Below are positions 28,812 to 38,991 of a DNA stretch of 52,167 nucleotides, piece after piece. How positions within the stretch are numbered: position 1 is the stretch's first letter; the number at the start of each line of letters is the position of its first letter. Made by a program: the position numbers and the translations under genes. The stretch is from Xenorhabdus beddingii (GTDB lineage: Bacteria; Pseudomonadota; Gammaproteobacteria; Enterobacterales; Enterobacteriaceae): positions 1 through 52,167 of the forward strand of contig NZ_MUBK01000005.1 of assembly GCF_002127545.1 (NCBI RefSeq). Direction: 5' to 3'. The notes beneath the pieces are model-generated. The model was not told the origin of the DNA and made no database searches. It worked only from the letters and a program-made list of their open reading frames with translations.

Positions 28812-29885
28812 TTATTTATATGAACTGATGGGGCAGCGTGAACGCCTTACCAAAGCGACTCCTGCGCCAACCAACATACCAATGGCACCCCACATGATCA
28901 TCATGAAAGTACGGCGAGGGCTGGCTCGGTTAACAGGTTCCTCAGGAGTCCTGAGATAACGATAAGTCTGGAAGGTGTCTTGCAGAGTGGGGCCGACATT
29001 CAATGTCGCCAGCATCGCCATGTTTTGATCATAATCAATGCTGTAATTGGGACCCGTAGCTTCCAATGTTTCAATCTGGGCTTGCAATAATGGCATTCCC
29101 AACATAAACATTTTGGATTCCGGCAATTCTTCGATAGGAATATTCGTTTGGTTTCGGTGAATGCCTTGTTTCTCTGCCACTTTCAGTGATTGCTGCAAAA
29201 CATTCAATTCCCGATTGTACATTGCCTTGGCGACCATCTCCTGACGTTTAACCAAGGCTTTCATTGATTGGGTTCGTGTCGCCCATGCCCCTTTAATTTC
29301 GTTGTTCAGGTGGGTGCTCGCCCGTTGATTGGCAAACGCAATATATTTACGTAACAGTTGGTTCGCATCAACGGCGGTTTCTACCGTTAGCCTGATATTG
29401 TCATTGAGTGTTTTTCTGTCATCACTCCGTGTGATCTTAATATTGTTGATCAATTCTTCCAGCAACACGGCATCCGCTTTAGCACGCCCTTCCCTGCGCT
29501 GTTTGTAATAATCAGAAGAAAGCCAAAATTCACGACGGGTATCATACGCTGCGACCTGTGTCATGAATTCTTTGTATGCCCCGTCTGGAATGGTCGGCAA
29601 TTGTGCCTCAGGTGAGGCATTGATGTGAGTGTCCAGATTGCGCAAAAATTGTTGTTGCGAATAATAGCTACCCAGATTATTGGTTGTCGGTAAATCCACA
29701 GTAGCGGTTGCGCTCCACTTTTGCTGCATCAGATAAGATGCACCCAGAGCGACGGCAGCGAAAATGATTGCCAGTGCGATAATCCATATCTTTCCACGCC
29801 ACAGAGCATGACACAGTGCACGAATATCCAGTTCATGCTCTATAGTCTGTTGATCCTGTTTAAATTGCGTTTCTGAATTTATCAC
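28812..29885 (-). CDS. wzzE: ECA chain-length regulator WzzE
   Basis: Polysaccharide co-polymerase of the Wzz (PCP1) family that controls modality of ECA chain length with WzyE; also needed for cyclic ECA in E. coli. The 357 residues have two membrane segments (about 33-53 and 325-345) around a large periplasmic helical domain. The C-terminal membrane segment is preceded by the family's Pro-rich stretch, here T-P-E-E-P-V-N-R-A-S-P-R-R-T-F. It lies 30 bp downstream of wecA. Confidence 0.95.
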   Translation of the reverse strand: MINSETQFKQDQQTIEHELDIRALCHALWRGKIWIIALAIIFAAVALGASYLMQQKWSATATVDLPTTNNLGSYYSQQQFLRNLDTHINASPEAQLPTIPDGAYKEFMTQVAAYDTRREFWLSSDYYKQRREGRAKADAVLLEELINNIKITRSDDRKTLNDNIRLTVETAVDANQLLRKYIAFANQRASTHLNNEIKGAWATRTQSMKALVKRQEMVAKAMYNRELNVLQQSLKVAEKQGIHRNQTNIPIEELPESKMFMLGMPLLQAQIETLEATGPNYSIDYDQNMAMLATLNVGPTLQDTFQTYRYLRTPEEPVNRASPRRTFMMIMWGAIGMLVGAGVALVRRSRCPISSYK

Positions 29886-29915
29886 TGCACAAAACCTCTT
29901 TGATAAGTCAATGTG

Positions 29916-31004
29916 TTAATGATGACTTGTTGCCCGACGCATACGACGTTTACACCGTTTGATAAAACGGGCCACCCGCCATGCTCGTTTGATGCAATAG
30001 CCATATAGCATAAAAGCAAGCAAAAATAATGCCAACATCACCCATTCAGGCACAAAACTTAACCGTTCGCCAATAATTCCAATTGATGCCAATAAAACCG
30101 CCGCCAGAGTAATCAAGATGAATGCCTGACGGGAAGTAAACCCAGCACGCATGATTAAGTGGTGAATATGTTGGCGATCTGGGGAAAACGGACTCATGCC
30201 CTTGCGCAATCGACGGTACATAATGGCCACCATGTCCATCAATGGAATCGCAATGATCCAAAGTGCTGTCACCGGACGAATAGCAGGGCTTTCCCCTTGA
30301 GTCGTTGCAGTCAGTAGCCAGATAATGGTAAAGCCGATGAGGGTACTTCCCGCATCCCCCATAAAGACTTTGAAGCGTTTCCCGACCAATCCGAGATTGA
30401 GGAATATGTAAGGTAAGATCCCGGCGATAAACGCAAAACACCAAAATGCCAGTGCGGTATTGCCACTTTCATACAGCAGAATCCCCAATGCCCCGAACGA
30501 GACGCAGGATAATCCGCCTAATAAACCATCAATACCATCCACCATATTGAAAGCATTGATGGCGGCCCAGACCGCGAATAGTGTCACAACATAACTGAAT
30601 GGACCCAGTGTCATTTCCCATGGCCCGAAGGTATTACCCAAGCTCTCAAGTTTAAGACCGGCAAAGTACATCATGCTGATACCCACTAGTGCCTGAATGG
30701 TTGCCCTAATCTTCACGCTGATATCAAAACGGTCATCTAATGCGCCAATAAAAACCAAGATCCCTGCACAAGACAAGTATAACCATTTATGGAGAATAAA
30801 TTCTTTTGTAATAACAAATGCAAAACAAATACCAAAAAAAACTGAGATTCCACCAACCAAGGGAACTAAGCCATGGTGACGTTTACGGTAATTGGGCTTA
30901 TCAACCAAACCAATTTTTTTTGCTGCCTTACGAGCTACAAACAAAAATGCGAATGAGAATATAAATACGCAAAAAATTTCGGCACTCATGCTAGGAATAT
31001 TCAC
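29916..31004 (-). CDS. wecA: undecaprenyl-phosphate GlcNAc-1-P transferase WecA
   Basis: Starts ECA (and often O-antigen) synthesis by moving GlcNAc-1-P from UDP-GlcNAc to undecaprenyl phosphate. Polytopic inner-membrane protein of the MraY/WecA family, 362 aa, with about 11 hydrophobic segments. The Mg-binding/catalytic blocks are visible: L-D-D-R-F-D-I, N-M-V-D-G-I-D-G-L-L and F-M-G-D-A-G-S-T-L-I-G-F. The cytoplasmic H-I-H-H-L-I-M-R-A-G motif sits in the last cytosolic loop, and the C-terminus is very basic. First gene of the ECA cluster. Confidence 0.97.
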   Translation of the reverse strand: MNIPSMSAEIFCVFIFSFAFLFVARKAAKKIGLVDKPNYRKRHHGLVPLVGGISVFFGICFAFVITKEFILHKWLYLSCAGILVFIGALDDRFDISVKIRATIQALVGISMMYFAGLKLESLGNTFGPWEMTLGPFSYVVTLFAVWAAINAFNMVDGIDGLLGGLSCVSFGALGILLYESGNTALAFWCFAFIAGILPYIFLNLGLVGKRFKVFMGDAGSTLIGFTIIWLLTATTQGESPAIRPVTALWIIAIPLMDMVAIMYRRLRKGMSPFSPDRQHIHHLIMRAGFTSRQAFILITLAAVLLASIGIIGERLSFVPEWVMLALFLLAFMLYGYCIKRAWRVARFIKRCKRRMRRATSHH

Positions 31005-31340
31005 AATAACAACTCTCTGTAAAAATAATGATGGGGCATCTATTATTCATTGACTTATGAATGCCCAATTCGACACCAAACCCATAAGTTCCCTGTTCAC
31101 AAAACAAGGCATTCTGTCTTATAAAAATTATCAAATGGAGCATACAAGCTATAGACCGTGGTCAATAATTATCTACTAAACAATGAGTCATCGTTTGTTT
31201 ATGAAATATGCTGCCAATCATTCGAAAAACATGCAAAAAATGTACCATTTCAAGCGAATAGGGTAAGCTACAGATAAAAAAAACGCCACAAAAACGTGGC
31301 GTTTTAAAGTAATGACTGCTTTTCGAACTCATTCAGAACG
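31005..31340. other. rho-wecA spacer
   Basis: Gene-free stretch holding the rho terminator (31272-31305) and presumably the wecA promoter, which I could not pin down. An imperfect inverted repeat, AAACAATGA/TCATCGTTT, lies at 31178-31196. No supportable ORF is present. Confidence 0.45.
31272..31305 (-). terminator. rho-independent terminator of rho
   Basis: Minus-strand 10-bp stem AAAACGCCAC/GTGGCGTTTT (arms 31280-31289 and 31296-31305) followed by an unbroken run of T. It lies about 105 bp beyond the rho stop and separates rho from the ECA cluster. Confidence 0.88.
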
Positions 31341-31399
31341 ATACCCGTCGTCTTTCAAGTTGCAGATTTGTCAGCAACATCTTGAAATTCATTGGGTAT
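31341..31399. repeat. YPAL-like enterobacterial palindromic repeat
   Basis: A 59-bp imperfect palindrome. It begins ATACCCGTCGTCTTTCAAG and ends with the partly complementary CTTGAAATTCATTGGGTAT. I recognise the termini as those of the short palindromic repeats scattered in Yersinia, Serratia, Photorhabdus and Xenorhabdus. It starts only 10 bp beyond the rho stop, so it will form a hairpin in the rho 3' untranslated region. Confidence 0.75.
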
Positions 31400-31408
31400 A
31401 TATCAAAA

Positions 31409-32668
31409 CTATGAACGTTTCATAAAGTCGAAGAATTCTTCGTTTGTTTTTGTCATAGCCAGTTTGTTGATCAGGAATTCCATCGCATCGATTTCACCCA
31501 TCGGATGAATGATCTTACGCAGGATCCACATTTTCTGTAGCTCATCCTGTGTCGTGAGCAACTCTTCTTTACGTGTGCCAGAACGGTTGTAATCGATGGC
31601 AGGGAAGACACGTTTTTCAGCAATCTTACGGGACAGGTGCAATTCCATGTTACCTGTACCTTTAAATTCTTCGTAAATAACCTCATCCATCTTGGAACCG
31701 GTATCAACCAGCGCAGTTGCGATGATGGTCAGGCTACCGCCTTCTTCAACGTTACGGGCAGCCCCAAAGAAACGTTTTGGGCGATGCAGCGCATTCGCAT
31801 CCACACCACCTGTCAATACCTTACCGGAAGCAGGAACGACGGTGTTATATGCACGAGCCAGACGGGTGATGGAATCCAGCAGGATAATAACGTCTTTCTT
31901 GTGCTCAACCAGGCGTTTCGCTTTTTCAATGACCATTTCGGCCACTTGGACGTGACGGGAAGCGGGTTCATCAAAGGTTGACGCAATCACTTCACCTTTG
32001 ACCAGACGCTGCATTTCAGTCACTTCTTCTGGACGCTCATCAATCAGCAGAACCATCAGAACGCAGTCTGGGTGGTTGTTGGCAATATTAGCTGCAATAT
32101 TTTGCAGCAACATGGTTTTACCTGCTTTTGGTGGAGCCACAATCAAACCACGCTGACCACGGCCAATCGGTGCGGCCAGATCCAGCACACGCGCGGTTAA
32201 ATCCTCGGTAGAACCATTACCACGTTCCATGCGCAGACGGCTGTTGGCATGGAGTGGGGTCAGGTTTTCAAACAGGATTTTACTGCGGGCGTTTTCAGGC
32301 TTGTCAAAGTTAACTTCATTAACTTTCAGCAGGGCAAAATAACGTTCACCTTCTTTTGGTGGGCGGATTTTCCCTGAAATGGTGTCACCGGTACGGAGGT
32401 TAAAACGGCGGATTTGACTAGGGGAAACGTAGATATCATCAGGGCCTGCAAGGTAAGAACTATCTGCGGAGCGGAGGAAACCAAATCCATCCTGTAATAT
32501 CTCCAGCACACCATCTCCGAAAATATCCTCTCCGCTTTTCGCATGCTGTTTGAGAATAGAGAAAATGATGTCTTGCTTGCGCATACGAGCCAGGTTTTCC
32601 AGCCCCATATTTTCGCCGAGAGTAATCAACTCAGATACCGGCGTATTCTTTAATTCGGTAAGATTCAT
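31409..32668 (-). CDS. rho: transcription termination factor Rho
   Basis: Hexameric RNA-dependent ATPase/helicase that terminates transcription and silences horizontally acquired DNA. The 419 residues equal E. coli Rho, with near identity. N-terminal helical domain and cold-shock-like RNA-binding fold (about 48-125, including D-G-F-G-F-L-R and the primary-site aromatics). Walker A is A-P-P-K-A-G-K-T (about 178-185) and Walker B V-I-I-L-L-D-S (D near 265). The Q-loop and R-loop region follows. Rho is autoregulated in E. coli by attenuation in its long leader; the 670-bp upstream spacer allows this, but no RhoL-like peptide was recognised. Confidence 0.98.
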   Translation of the reverse strand: MNLTELKNTPVSELITLGENMGLENLARMRKQDIIFSILKQHAKSGEDIFGDGVLEILQDGFGFLRSADSSYLAGPDDIYVSPSQIRRFNLRTGDTISGKIRPPKEGERYFALLKVNEVNFDKPENARSKILFENLTPLHANSRLRMERGNGSTEDLTARVLDLAAPIGRGQRGLIVAPPKAGKTMLLQNIAANIANNHPDCVLMVLLIDERPEEVTEMQRLVKGEVIASTFDEPASRHVQVAEMVIEKAKRLVEHKKDVIILLDSITRLARAYNTVVPASGKVLTGGVDANALHRPKRFFGAARNVEEGGSLTIIATALVDTGSKMDEVIYEEFKGTGNMELHLSRKIAEKRVFPAIDYNRSGTRKEELLTTQDELQKMWILRKIIHPMGEIDAMEFLINKLAMTKTNEEFFDFMKRS

Positions 32669-32784
32669 AATGGTGGGTTCTTTAACTCGGGGTATATCTC
32701 GAACTATGAACGTGAATGGTATGGCAGCGTTATCGGTGCCTGTTTATTTGTACCAGAAACGAATAAAACCTTCTAACATATTAA

Positions 32785-32812
32785 ATTATATTACAAGGCA
32801 GTAGCTTGAAGT
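32785..32812 (-). promoter_or_regulatory. possible rho promoter
   Basis: The minus strand contains a perfect TATAAT (32785-32790), 16 bp downstream of ACTTCA (32807-32812), about 120 bp upstream of the rho ATG. The -35 element is poor, so the assignment rests mainly on the -10. A tiny 11-codon ORF (minus strand, about 32742-32777) begins just downstream; it is not obviously related to E. coli rhoL. Confidence 0.4.
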
Positions 32813-33338
32813 ACTCAGATTGATTTCAAAATAAGGCTGACAAACTGTCAAAACACGACTGAGATAATAACAAAACGTGGTTAACTTCAATATAGGGGCT
32901 ATCTCAGCGTAAGCATTATCTCGGTGTGAGTACTGTTTATAACTATAAGAACATCTTATAACTATAAAAACATCCAGCTTAAAGATGTTCAGCATCAGGA
33001 CGCTATCAGCATGCCAAGCTATATATTGGATGCTTCATATATAGGCTCAGAAACTTTATCAAATGCGATATGCTATCAGATACTTCAGGTGATCCAGAAA
33101 TAACAGATTTATCAGGCACTACAGATTGTTTAGTATGCAACATGCTTAATGTCAAATCTTTATATCAATAAACCTTTTATATCGAATAAAGATGTCGAAT
33201 AAAGAATTCACTCATGCAATGCCTCATACGAGCACGTGACCGCTAACTTACCACGCTTCGCAACGGACGTCTAGCGGTCAAATGGGATAAATCACTCTAT
33301 ACGCTAAACGCCCGTAATTACTGTGACCAGACTCTAAA
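32813..33338. other. repeat-containing trxA-rho spacer
   Basis: Gene-free stretch, unusually long for this locus. It contains a 19-bp tandem duplication (32937-32955 and 32956-32974, one mismatch) and inverted arms GAACATCTT/AAGATGTTC (32949-32957 with 32982-32990). A 13-bp direct repeat, TCGAATAAAGATG, lies near 33182-33205. TGACCGCT/AGCGGTCA arms (33237-33244 with 33273-33280) may form the trxA 3' hairpin. No ORF could be supported. Confidence 0.6.
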
Positions 33339-33665
33339 TTAGAGGTGTTGTTCCAAAAACTCTTTCAACTGAGTTTTTGACAATGCACCCACTTTTGTCG
33401 CTGCCACTTCACCGTTTTTAAACAAAATCAGTGTAGGAATACCGCGAATACCGTATTTTGGTGCTGTATTTGGGTTGTCATCAACATTCAGCTTGGCGAC
33501 AGTCAGCTTACCTGCGTATTCGGCAGAAATTTCATTCAGAATAGGGGCAATCATTTTGCAAGGACCACACCATTCAGCCCAGAAATCAACGAGGATTAGG
33601 CCTTCTGCTTTTAGTACATCGTTTTCAAAACCAGCATCAGTCAGATGGGTAATATTCGCACTCAT
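33339..33665 (-). CDS. trxA: thioredoxin 1
   Basis: Cytoplasmic disulfide reductase for ribonucleotide reductase, PAPS reductase, methionine sulfoxide reductases and others; reduced by TrxB with NADPH. The 108 residues comprise one thioredoxin fold. The active site W-C-G-P-C lies at residues 32-36, the cis-Pro in G-I-P-T-L near residue 76, and the buried Asp in L-V-D-F-W at residue 27. It is divergent from rhlB and upstream of rho, the enterobacterial order. Confidence 0.98.
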   Translation of the reverse strand: MSANITHLTDAGFENDVLKAEGLILVDFWAEWCGPCKMIAPILNEISAEYAGKLTVAKLNVDDNPNTAPKYGIRGIPTLILFKNGEVAATKVGALSKTQLKEFLEQHL

Positions 33666-33785
33666 TTTTTTGCTCCAAAAGTAAAATCTTTTACAGTGTC
33701 AGTGTACATTAACCAACATAAGGGTGTCTTTATTTCAGCGGATACACTTTCTTAAAGCAATAGTTAACTGATATTCTACCACACT

Positions 33786-35072
33786 ATGAGCAAAACACAT
33801 TTGACAGAAAAGAAGTTTTCCGACTTCGCATTGCACCCCAAAGTCCTAGAAGCCCTTGATAAAAAAGGGTTCTCCAACTGCACGCCGATTCAGGCGTTAA
33901 CATTGCCTTTTACTGTCGAAGGCCGAGATGTTGCGGGGCAAGCACAAACCGGAACAGGCAAGACGCTGGCATTTCTGGCGTCTACTTTCAATTATTTACT
34001 GGCTAATCCAGCCGCCAAGGAGCGTAAAATCAATCAGCCAAGGGCGCTGATTATGGCTCCGACCCGTGAACTGGCTGTCCAGATTTATTCTGATGCAGAA
34101 GAACTGGCAGAAGCCACTGGATTGAAAATGGGTCTTGCCTACGGTGGCGATGGCTATGATAAGCAACTTAAAGTGCTGGAATCTGGCGTCGATATCATCA
34201 TTGGTACAACCGGTCGTTTGATTGATTATGCAAAACAAGGGCATGTTCATCTGGGTGCCATTCAGGTTGTGGTACTTGATGAAGCCGATCGCATGTATGA
34301 TTTGGGCTTTATCAAAGACATCCGTTGGTTGTTCCGTAGGATCCCGGCTGCGACGGAAAGAATGAATTTGCTGTTTTCCGCAACCCTGTCTTATCGAGTG
34401 CGTGAACTGGCCTTCGAACAAATGAATAATCCTGAATATGTGGAAGTGGAACCCTTGCAAAAAACGGGGCATCGCATTCAGGAAGAGCTGTTCTATCCTT
34501 CCAATGAAGAAAAAATGCGTCTGCTACAGACTCTGCTGGAAGAAGAGTGGCCTGATCGCTGCATCATTTTCGCCAATACCAAACACCGCTGTGAAGATGT
34601 CTGGGCTCATTTGGCGGCAGATGGTCATCGGGTCGGTCTGCTGACGGGTGATGTTGCGCAGAAAAAACGCCTGCGGATCCTCGAAGAATTCAGTGTGGGC
34701 AATTTGGATATTCTGGTCGCCACTGATGTTGCCGCTCGTGGGCTACACATTCCCTCTGTGACGCATGTATTTAACTATGACCTACCCGATGACTGTGAAG
34801 ATTATGTCCATCGTATTGGCCGGACGGGTCGTGCCGGAGAGAGTGGTCACTCCATCAGCCTGGCATGTGAAGAATATGCGCTGAATCTACCTGCCATTGA
34901 AGAATATATTCAGCACCAGATACCGGTCAGCAAATATAACAGTGATGCGTTGCTGGAAGATCTGCCGATACCTAAGCGCCGTAACCGCACCCGTTCAGGA
35001 GGTCACCCGCGTCGTACCAATATGCCGCGCCGTGGTAATCCAACACGTAGCCGCAAACGGCCAACACCATGA
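33786..35072 (+). CDS. rhlB: DEAD-box RNA helicase RhlB
   Basis: ATP-dependent RNA helicase of the RNA degradosome; docks on the C-terminal scaffold of RNase E and unwinds structured RNA for PNPase. At 428 aa it is close to E. coli (421). Visible motifs are the Q motif (F-S-N-C-T-P-I-Q), Walker A A-Q-T-G-T-G-K-T (53-60), P-T-R-E-L-A, D-E-A-D near residue 165, S-A-T, and H-R-I-G-R-T-G-R. The C-terminal tail is Arg/Pro-rich, typical for RNA binding. gppA follows after 43 bp on the same strand. Confidence 0.97.
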   Translation: MSKTHLTEKKFSDFALHPKVLEALDKKGFSNCTPIQALTLPFTVEGRDVAGQAQTGTGKTLAFLASTFNYLLANPAAKERKINQPRALIMAPTRELAVQIYSDAEELAEATGLKMGLAYGGDGYDKQLKVLESGVDIIIGTTGRLIDYAKQGHVHLGAIQVVVLDEADRMYDLGFIKDIRWLFRRIPAATERMNLLFSATLSYRVRELAFEQMNNPEYVEVEPLQKTGHRIQEELFYPSNEEKMRLLQTLLEEEWPDRCIIFANTKHRCEDVWAHLAADGHRVGLLTGDVAQKKRLRILEEFSVGNLDILVATDVAARGLHIPSVTHVFNYDLPDDCEDYVHRIGRTGRAGESGHSISLACEEYALNLPAIEEYIQHQIPVSKYNSDALLEDLPIPKRRNRTRSGGHPRRTNMPRRGNPTRSRKRPTP

Positions 35073-35115
35073 TGAAATTACGATGCTGAAATAACACAGG
35101 CCGGAATAAAATATT

Positions 35116-36624
35116 ATGCTGAGTTCTTCTTCGCTCTATGCCGCCATCGATTTAGGCTCAAACAGTTTTCACATGCTGGTTGTCCGTGAAATATCCGGTA
35201 GTATTCAAGTGGTCACCCGCATCAAACGCAAGGTCAGGCTGGCCGCCGGATTGGATAAAAATAGCCATTTATCACAACAGGCAATGGAACGGGGATGGCA
35301 GTGCCTTCGCCTTTTTTCCGAATACTTGCAGGATATTCCTGCCACGCAGATCCGGGTTGTAGCTACAGCAACTTTACGACTTGCCGCAAATTCGGATGTA
35401 TTTGTGGGGAAAGCGGCAGCAATATTGAACAGCCCGGTCAATGTCATCAGTGGTCAAGAAGAAGCTCGCCTGATTTATCAAGGTGTTGCCCACACCACCG
35501 GTGGGTCTGAACAACGGCTTGTCGTGGATATTGGTGGCGCCAGCACAGAACTTGTCGCGGGGACCGGAGCCACGGCCAGCCAGCTATTCAGTCTGGAGAT
35601 GGGCTGCGTCACCTGGCTGGAACGCTATTTCAATGATCGCAGCCTGACAGAAGAGAACTTTGCCACAGCGGAATCGGCTGCCCATGATATTCTCAGTTCT
35701 GTCACCACCGCACTGCTTGAGCAGGGGTGGCACATTTGCGTAGGGGCTTCCGGCACAGTACAAGCCTTGCAGGAAATCATGATTGCTCAGGGTATGGATG
35801 AGCTGATTACCCTGCCTAAACTTCAGCAACTCAAGCATCAGGCGATTGAGTGCGGCAAGCTGGAAGAACTGGAAATTGATGGGCTGACACTCGAGCGGGC
35901 CTTGGTTTTTCCTAGCGGATTGGCCATCTTAATTGCCATTTTCCAGGCATTGAACATCGAAAGTATGACACTGGCAGGCGGTGCTCTGCGTGAAGGGTTG
36001 GTTTATGGAATGCTGAATTTATCCATTGAACAAGATATTCGCGCCAGAACCCTGCGTAATATACAGCACCGCTTTCAGTTGGATATTGAACAGGCACAAC
36101 GTGTCAGGCAGTTGGCCGAACATTTTTGCCAGCAAATTGCTCAACCATGGGCGTTGAATGAACGCTGCCGCGAATTATTAAGCACGGCATGTTTACTCCA
36201 TGAAATCGGTTTGTTCATTGATTTTCGTCAGGGAGCCGCGCACTCCGCTTATTTGATTAGCCATTTGGATCTGCCCGGTTACACGCCTGCTCAAAAGCGT
36301 TTACTGGCCATCCTGTTGAAAAACCAAAGTGGTCCTGTCGATTTAGCATCACTCAGCCAGCAAAATGCGCTGCCAGCATTGCAGGCACAACGATTATGTC
36401 GCTTATTGCGCCTCGCGATTATTTTCGCCAGCCGTCGGCGGGATGACACCTTGCCTGCCTTACGGTTACTCGTGGAAAATGAAACGCTCATCATTACCCT
36501 GCCCTACCAATGGCTGATGAAACACCCACTCAGGGCCGAAGCATTGCAGCAGGAAATGAAATGGCAAAGTTATGTCCAATGGACACTGTTCCTTGAGGAA
36601 CAGAATCATTCCCGCTTGGGTTAA
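35116..36624 (+). CDS. gppA: pppGpp phosphatase / exopolyphosphatase GppA
   Basis: Hydrolyses pppGpp to ppGpp in the stringent response and has exopolyphosphatase activity. ASKHA-fold Ppx/GppA family; at 502 aa slightly longer than E. coli GppA. N-terminal phosphate motif [10 protein letters not shown] (11-20); second motif V-D-I-G-G-A-S-T-E with the catalytic-region Glu in G-Q-E-E-A-R. The C-terminal HD-like helical domain contains C-L-L-H-E-I-G. It is the paralogue-type GppA rather than Ppx, judging from its position after rhlB. Probably an operon with rhlB. Confidence 0.95.
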   Translation: MLSSSSLYAAIDLGSNSFHMLVVREISGSIQVVTRIKRKVRLAAGLDKNSHLSQQAMERGWQCLRLFSEYLQDIPATQIRVVATATLRLAANSDVFVGKAAAILNSPVNVISGQEEARLIYQGVAHTTGGSEQRLVVDIGGASTELVAGTGATASQLFSLEMGCVTWLERYFNDRSLTEENFATAESAAHDILSSVTTALLEQGWHICVGASGTVQALQEIMIAQGMDELITLPKLQQLKHQAIECGKLEELEIDGLTLERALVFPSGLAILIAIFQALNIESMTLAGGALREGLVYGMLNLSIEQDIRARTLRNIQHRFQLDIEQAQRVRQLAEHFCQQIAQPWALNERCRELLSTACLLHEIGLFIDFRQGAAHSAYLISHLDLPGYTPAQKRLLAILLKNQSGPVDLASLSQQNALPALQAQRLCRLLRLAIIFASRRRDDTLPALRLLVENETLIITLPYQWLMKHPLRAEALQQEMKWQSYVQWTLFLEEQNHSRLG

Positions 36625-36651
36625 TTCGATTTGAAAGACAACGGGTATCTG

Positions 36652-36676
36652 CCCTGTATTCATGATGAATACAGGG
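36652..36676. terminator. hairpin between gppA and rep
   Basis: Perfect 10-bp stem CCCTGTATTC/GAATACAGGG with a 5-nt loop, in the 71-bp convergent spacer. No long U-run on either side, so it is a moderate bidirectional terminator candidate. Confidence 0.6.
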
Positions 36677-36695
36677 TTCTCCTCAATTGAGCGGC

Positions 36696-38726
36696 TTACT
36701 TACCCACATTTTTCTGCCCAAGCCCCAAACGTGATTTAATATCCTCAAGGCGCGACTGCCCCTGTCTCATTCGCTCTTCCGCACTGATCACCCGTTTACC
36801 CTGTGGCCAATCCAGATCATCTTGAGGTAATTCCAGCAGGAAGCGGCTTGGTTCAGGGCGAATAAGTTCACCATATTGACGGCGCTCTTTGCACAATGTG
36901 AAAAACAGTTCCCGCTGCGCCCGCGTAATGCCGACATAAGCCAGACGGCGTTCTTCCTCTATATTGTTTTCATCAATGCTGCTCTGGTGCGGCAACAGGC
37001 CTTCTTCCATGCCCACCAAAAATACATAAGGAAACTCTAATCCCTTGGAAGCATGTAATGTCATAAGCTGAACTTGATCCAATTTTTCATCTTCCTCTCC
37101 CCGCTCCAACATATCTCGCAGCGTAAAACGGGCTACCACTTGAGAAAGAGACATGGGATCATTCAAATCATCTCCTTCAAGCATTTCGCTCATCCAAGTG
37201 AAGAGTTGGTTGACGTTCTTCATTCTCATTTCAGCCGCTTTTGGGCTGGGTGAAGTTTCATACAACCAACTTTCGTAATCCATGCCACGAAGCAAGTCTC
37301 TCACTGCCAACAATGGCTCACGCTCTGCCTGACGGGCTATTTCATCCATCCAATGGGTGAAACGCTGTAATGCAGCCAGACCACGGCCAGTCAGGTGCTG
37401 CTCAAGGCCAAGGTCAAAACTGGCTTGATATAGACTTTTGTTACGCTGATTTGCCCATTCCCCCAATTTTTGGATCGTTACCGCACCAATTTCTCGCCGT
37501 GGTGTATTGACGATACGCAGAAATGCACTGTCATCCTCAGGATTGGTTAGGACACGTAGATAAGAGAGTAAATCCTTGATTTCAGGCCGGGAAAAGAATG
37601 ATGTTCCTCCCGAAATCCGGTAAGGAATGCGGTTTTGCATCAGCATCTTTTCGAAGATCCGGGACTGGTGATTACCACGATAAAGGATGGCGTAATCTTT
37701 ATATTCTGTTTTATTAATAAAGTGATGAGCAAGCAGTTCACCCACCACGCGCTCAGCTTCGTGATCTTCGTTGTTTGCTTCTATCACCCTGAGTTGGGTG
37801 CCATAACTCAATTCTGAAAAAAGTTTTTTCTCAAATACGTGGGGATTGTTGGCAATCAGGATATTGGCGGCTTTCAATATCCGTCCCGAAGAACGGTAGT
37901 TTTGTTCCAGCTTAATCACATTTAACTGCGGAAAGTCCTCTTTCAGCAGGATCAAATTCTGTGGACGAGCGCCACGCCACGAATAAATGGACTGGTCATC
38001 ATCACCCACCACCGTAAAACGCGCACGATGGCCAACCAACAGCTTCACCAGTTGATACTGACTCGTGTTGGTATCCTGATATTCATCCACCAGCAAGTAA
38101 CGAATTTTTTGCTGCCAGCGTTCCCTGACTTCTTCATCACGCATTAACAGCCGTGTTGGTTTGGTGATCAGATCATCAAAATCAAGTACATTACAACTGC
38201 TCAGATGCAAATCATAACGACGATAACACTCTGCAAATTGGTGTTCCTGCGCCGAATGCGCCATCCTGATCACCTGCTCTGGCGACATCAAATCATTCTT
38301 CCAGTTGGAAATGCAGGAAGTGAGTTTTTGTAGCAGATCTTTATCTTCTTCCAGCAGGTCTGCGGTCAGATCTTTCAACAAAGCCATCTGGTCCTGATCA
38401 TCAAACAGTGAGAAATTACTTTTCATTCCCAGCGCCTTGTATTCACGCTTGACGATCTCCAAACCCAAGGTATGGAACGTCGAGATCATCAACCCTTTTG
38501 CCTCCTTGCGGCCCAGGGTCTGCGCCACACGCTCTTTCATTTCACGTGCCGCCTTATTGGTGAAAGTCACTGCGGCAATATGACGGGCTTGATAACCACA
38601 GACGCGGATAAGATGAGCTATTTTATGGGTGATCACCCGGGTCTTGCCGGAACCTGCACCAGCCAGAACCAGACAAGGTCCTGTGACAAATTCAATCGCT
38701 TGTTGTTGGCTTGGATTTAATCGCAT
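36696..38726 (-). CDS. rep: ATP-dependent DNA helicase Rep
   Basis: Superfamily 1A 3'-5' helicase that travels with the replisome (binds DnaB) and clears proteins ahead of forks. At 676 aa it is close to E. coli Rep (673). The N-terminus [14 protein letters not shown] is diagnostic. Walker A G-A-G-S-G-K-T lies at residues 23-29; V-D-E-Y-Q-D-T-N is Walker [14 protein letters not shown] is motif III; and K-G-L-E-F-P-Y-V-F is motif V. The basic C-terminus (R-L-G-L-G-Q-K) is the likely DnaB contact. Paralogue of uvrD in the same window. Confidence 0.97.
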   Translation of the reverse strand: MRLNPSQQQAIEFVTGPCLVLAGAGSGKTRVITHKIAHLIRVCGYQARHIAAVTFTNKAAREMKERVAQTLGRKEAKGLMISTFHTLGLEIVKREYKALGMKSNFSLFDDQDQMALLKDLTADLLEEDKDLLQKLTSCISNWKNDLMSPEQVIRMAHSAQEHQFAECYRRYDLHLSSCNVLDFDDLITKPTRLLMRDEEVRERWQQKIRYLLVDEYQDTNTSQYQLVKLLVGHRARFTVVGDDDQSIYSWRGARPQNLILLKEDFPQLNVIKLEQNYRSSGRILKAANILIANNPHVFEKKLFSELSYGTQLRVIEANNEDHEAERVVGELLAHHFINKTEYKDYAILYRGNHQSRIFEKMLMQNRIPYRISGGTSFFSRPEIKDLLSYLRVLTNPEDDSAFLRIVNTPRREIGAVTIQKLGEWANQRNKSLYQASFDLGLEQHLTGRGLAALQRFTHWMDEIARQAEREPLLAVRDLLRGMDYESWLYETSPSPKAAEMRMKNVNQLFTWMSEMLEGDDLNDPMSLSQVVARFTLRDMLERGEEDEKLDQVQLMTLHASKGLEFPYVFLVGMEEGLLPHQSSIDENNIEEERRLAYVGITRAQRELFFTLCKERRQYGELIRPEPSRFLLELPQDDLDWPQGKRVISAEERMRQGQSRLEDIKSRLGLGQKNVGK

Positions 38727-38885
38727 ACTGTTTAGAAAATTATATCAGGATGAAAGATCTGGGAGTGGAATTGTAACAGAATGAAGATCACTTGATGATT
38801 AATTAGTAGAGCAAATTGAATTGATGATTTTTCACTGAAAATTTAATGACGTTATCTCCTTCAATGGAGATCCTCTCTTAATTAA

Positions 38886-38914
38886 AATATACCCGCCATA
38901 CTTCAATTTGTTGC
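38886..38914. repeat. half copy of the YPAL-like repeat
   Basis: TATACCCGCCATACTTCAA followed by TTTGTTGC resembles one arm of the palindromic repeat beside rho (31341-31399), here without a matching second arm. It sits in the 265-bp rep-ilvC spacer, where E. coli carries ppiC. Otherwise that spacer is AT-rich and empty. Confidence 0.55.
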
Positions 38915-38927
38915 TTGAAAGACAAAA

Positions 38928-38964
38928 AGAACATCCTGCCCGATACAGTCATTCCGGGCAGGAT
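38928..38964 (-). terminator. rho-independent terminator of ilvC
   Basis: Perfect 10-bp GC-rich stem ATCCTGCCCG/CGGGCAGGAT (38933-38942 with 38955-38964), followed on the minus strand by GTTCTTTTTG. It lies 27 bp beyond the ilvC stop. Confidence 0.85.
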
Positions 38965-38991
38965 ACAGATTATATTATCCGCCAGCGGCAA

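Noticed and set aside
32742-32777. 11-codon ORF before rho as RhoL
   Set aside because: It shares no visible similarity with RhoL and is much shorter; kept only as a note.
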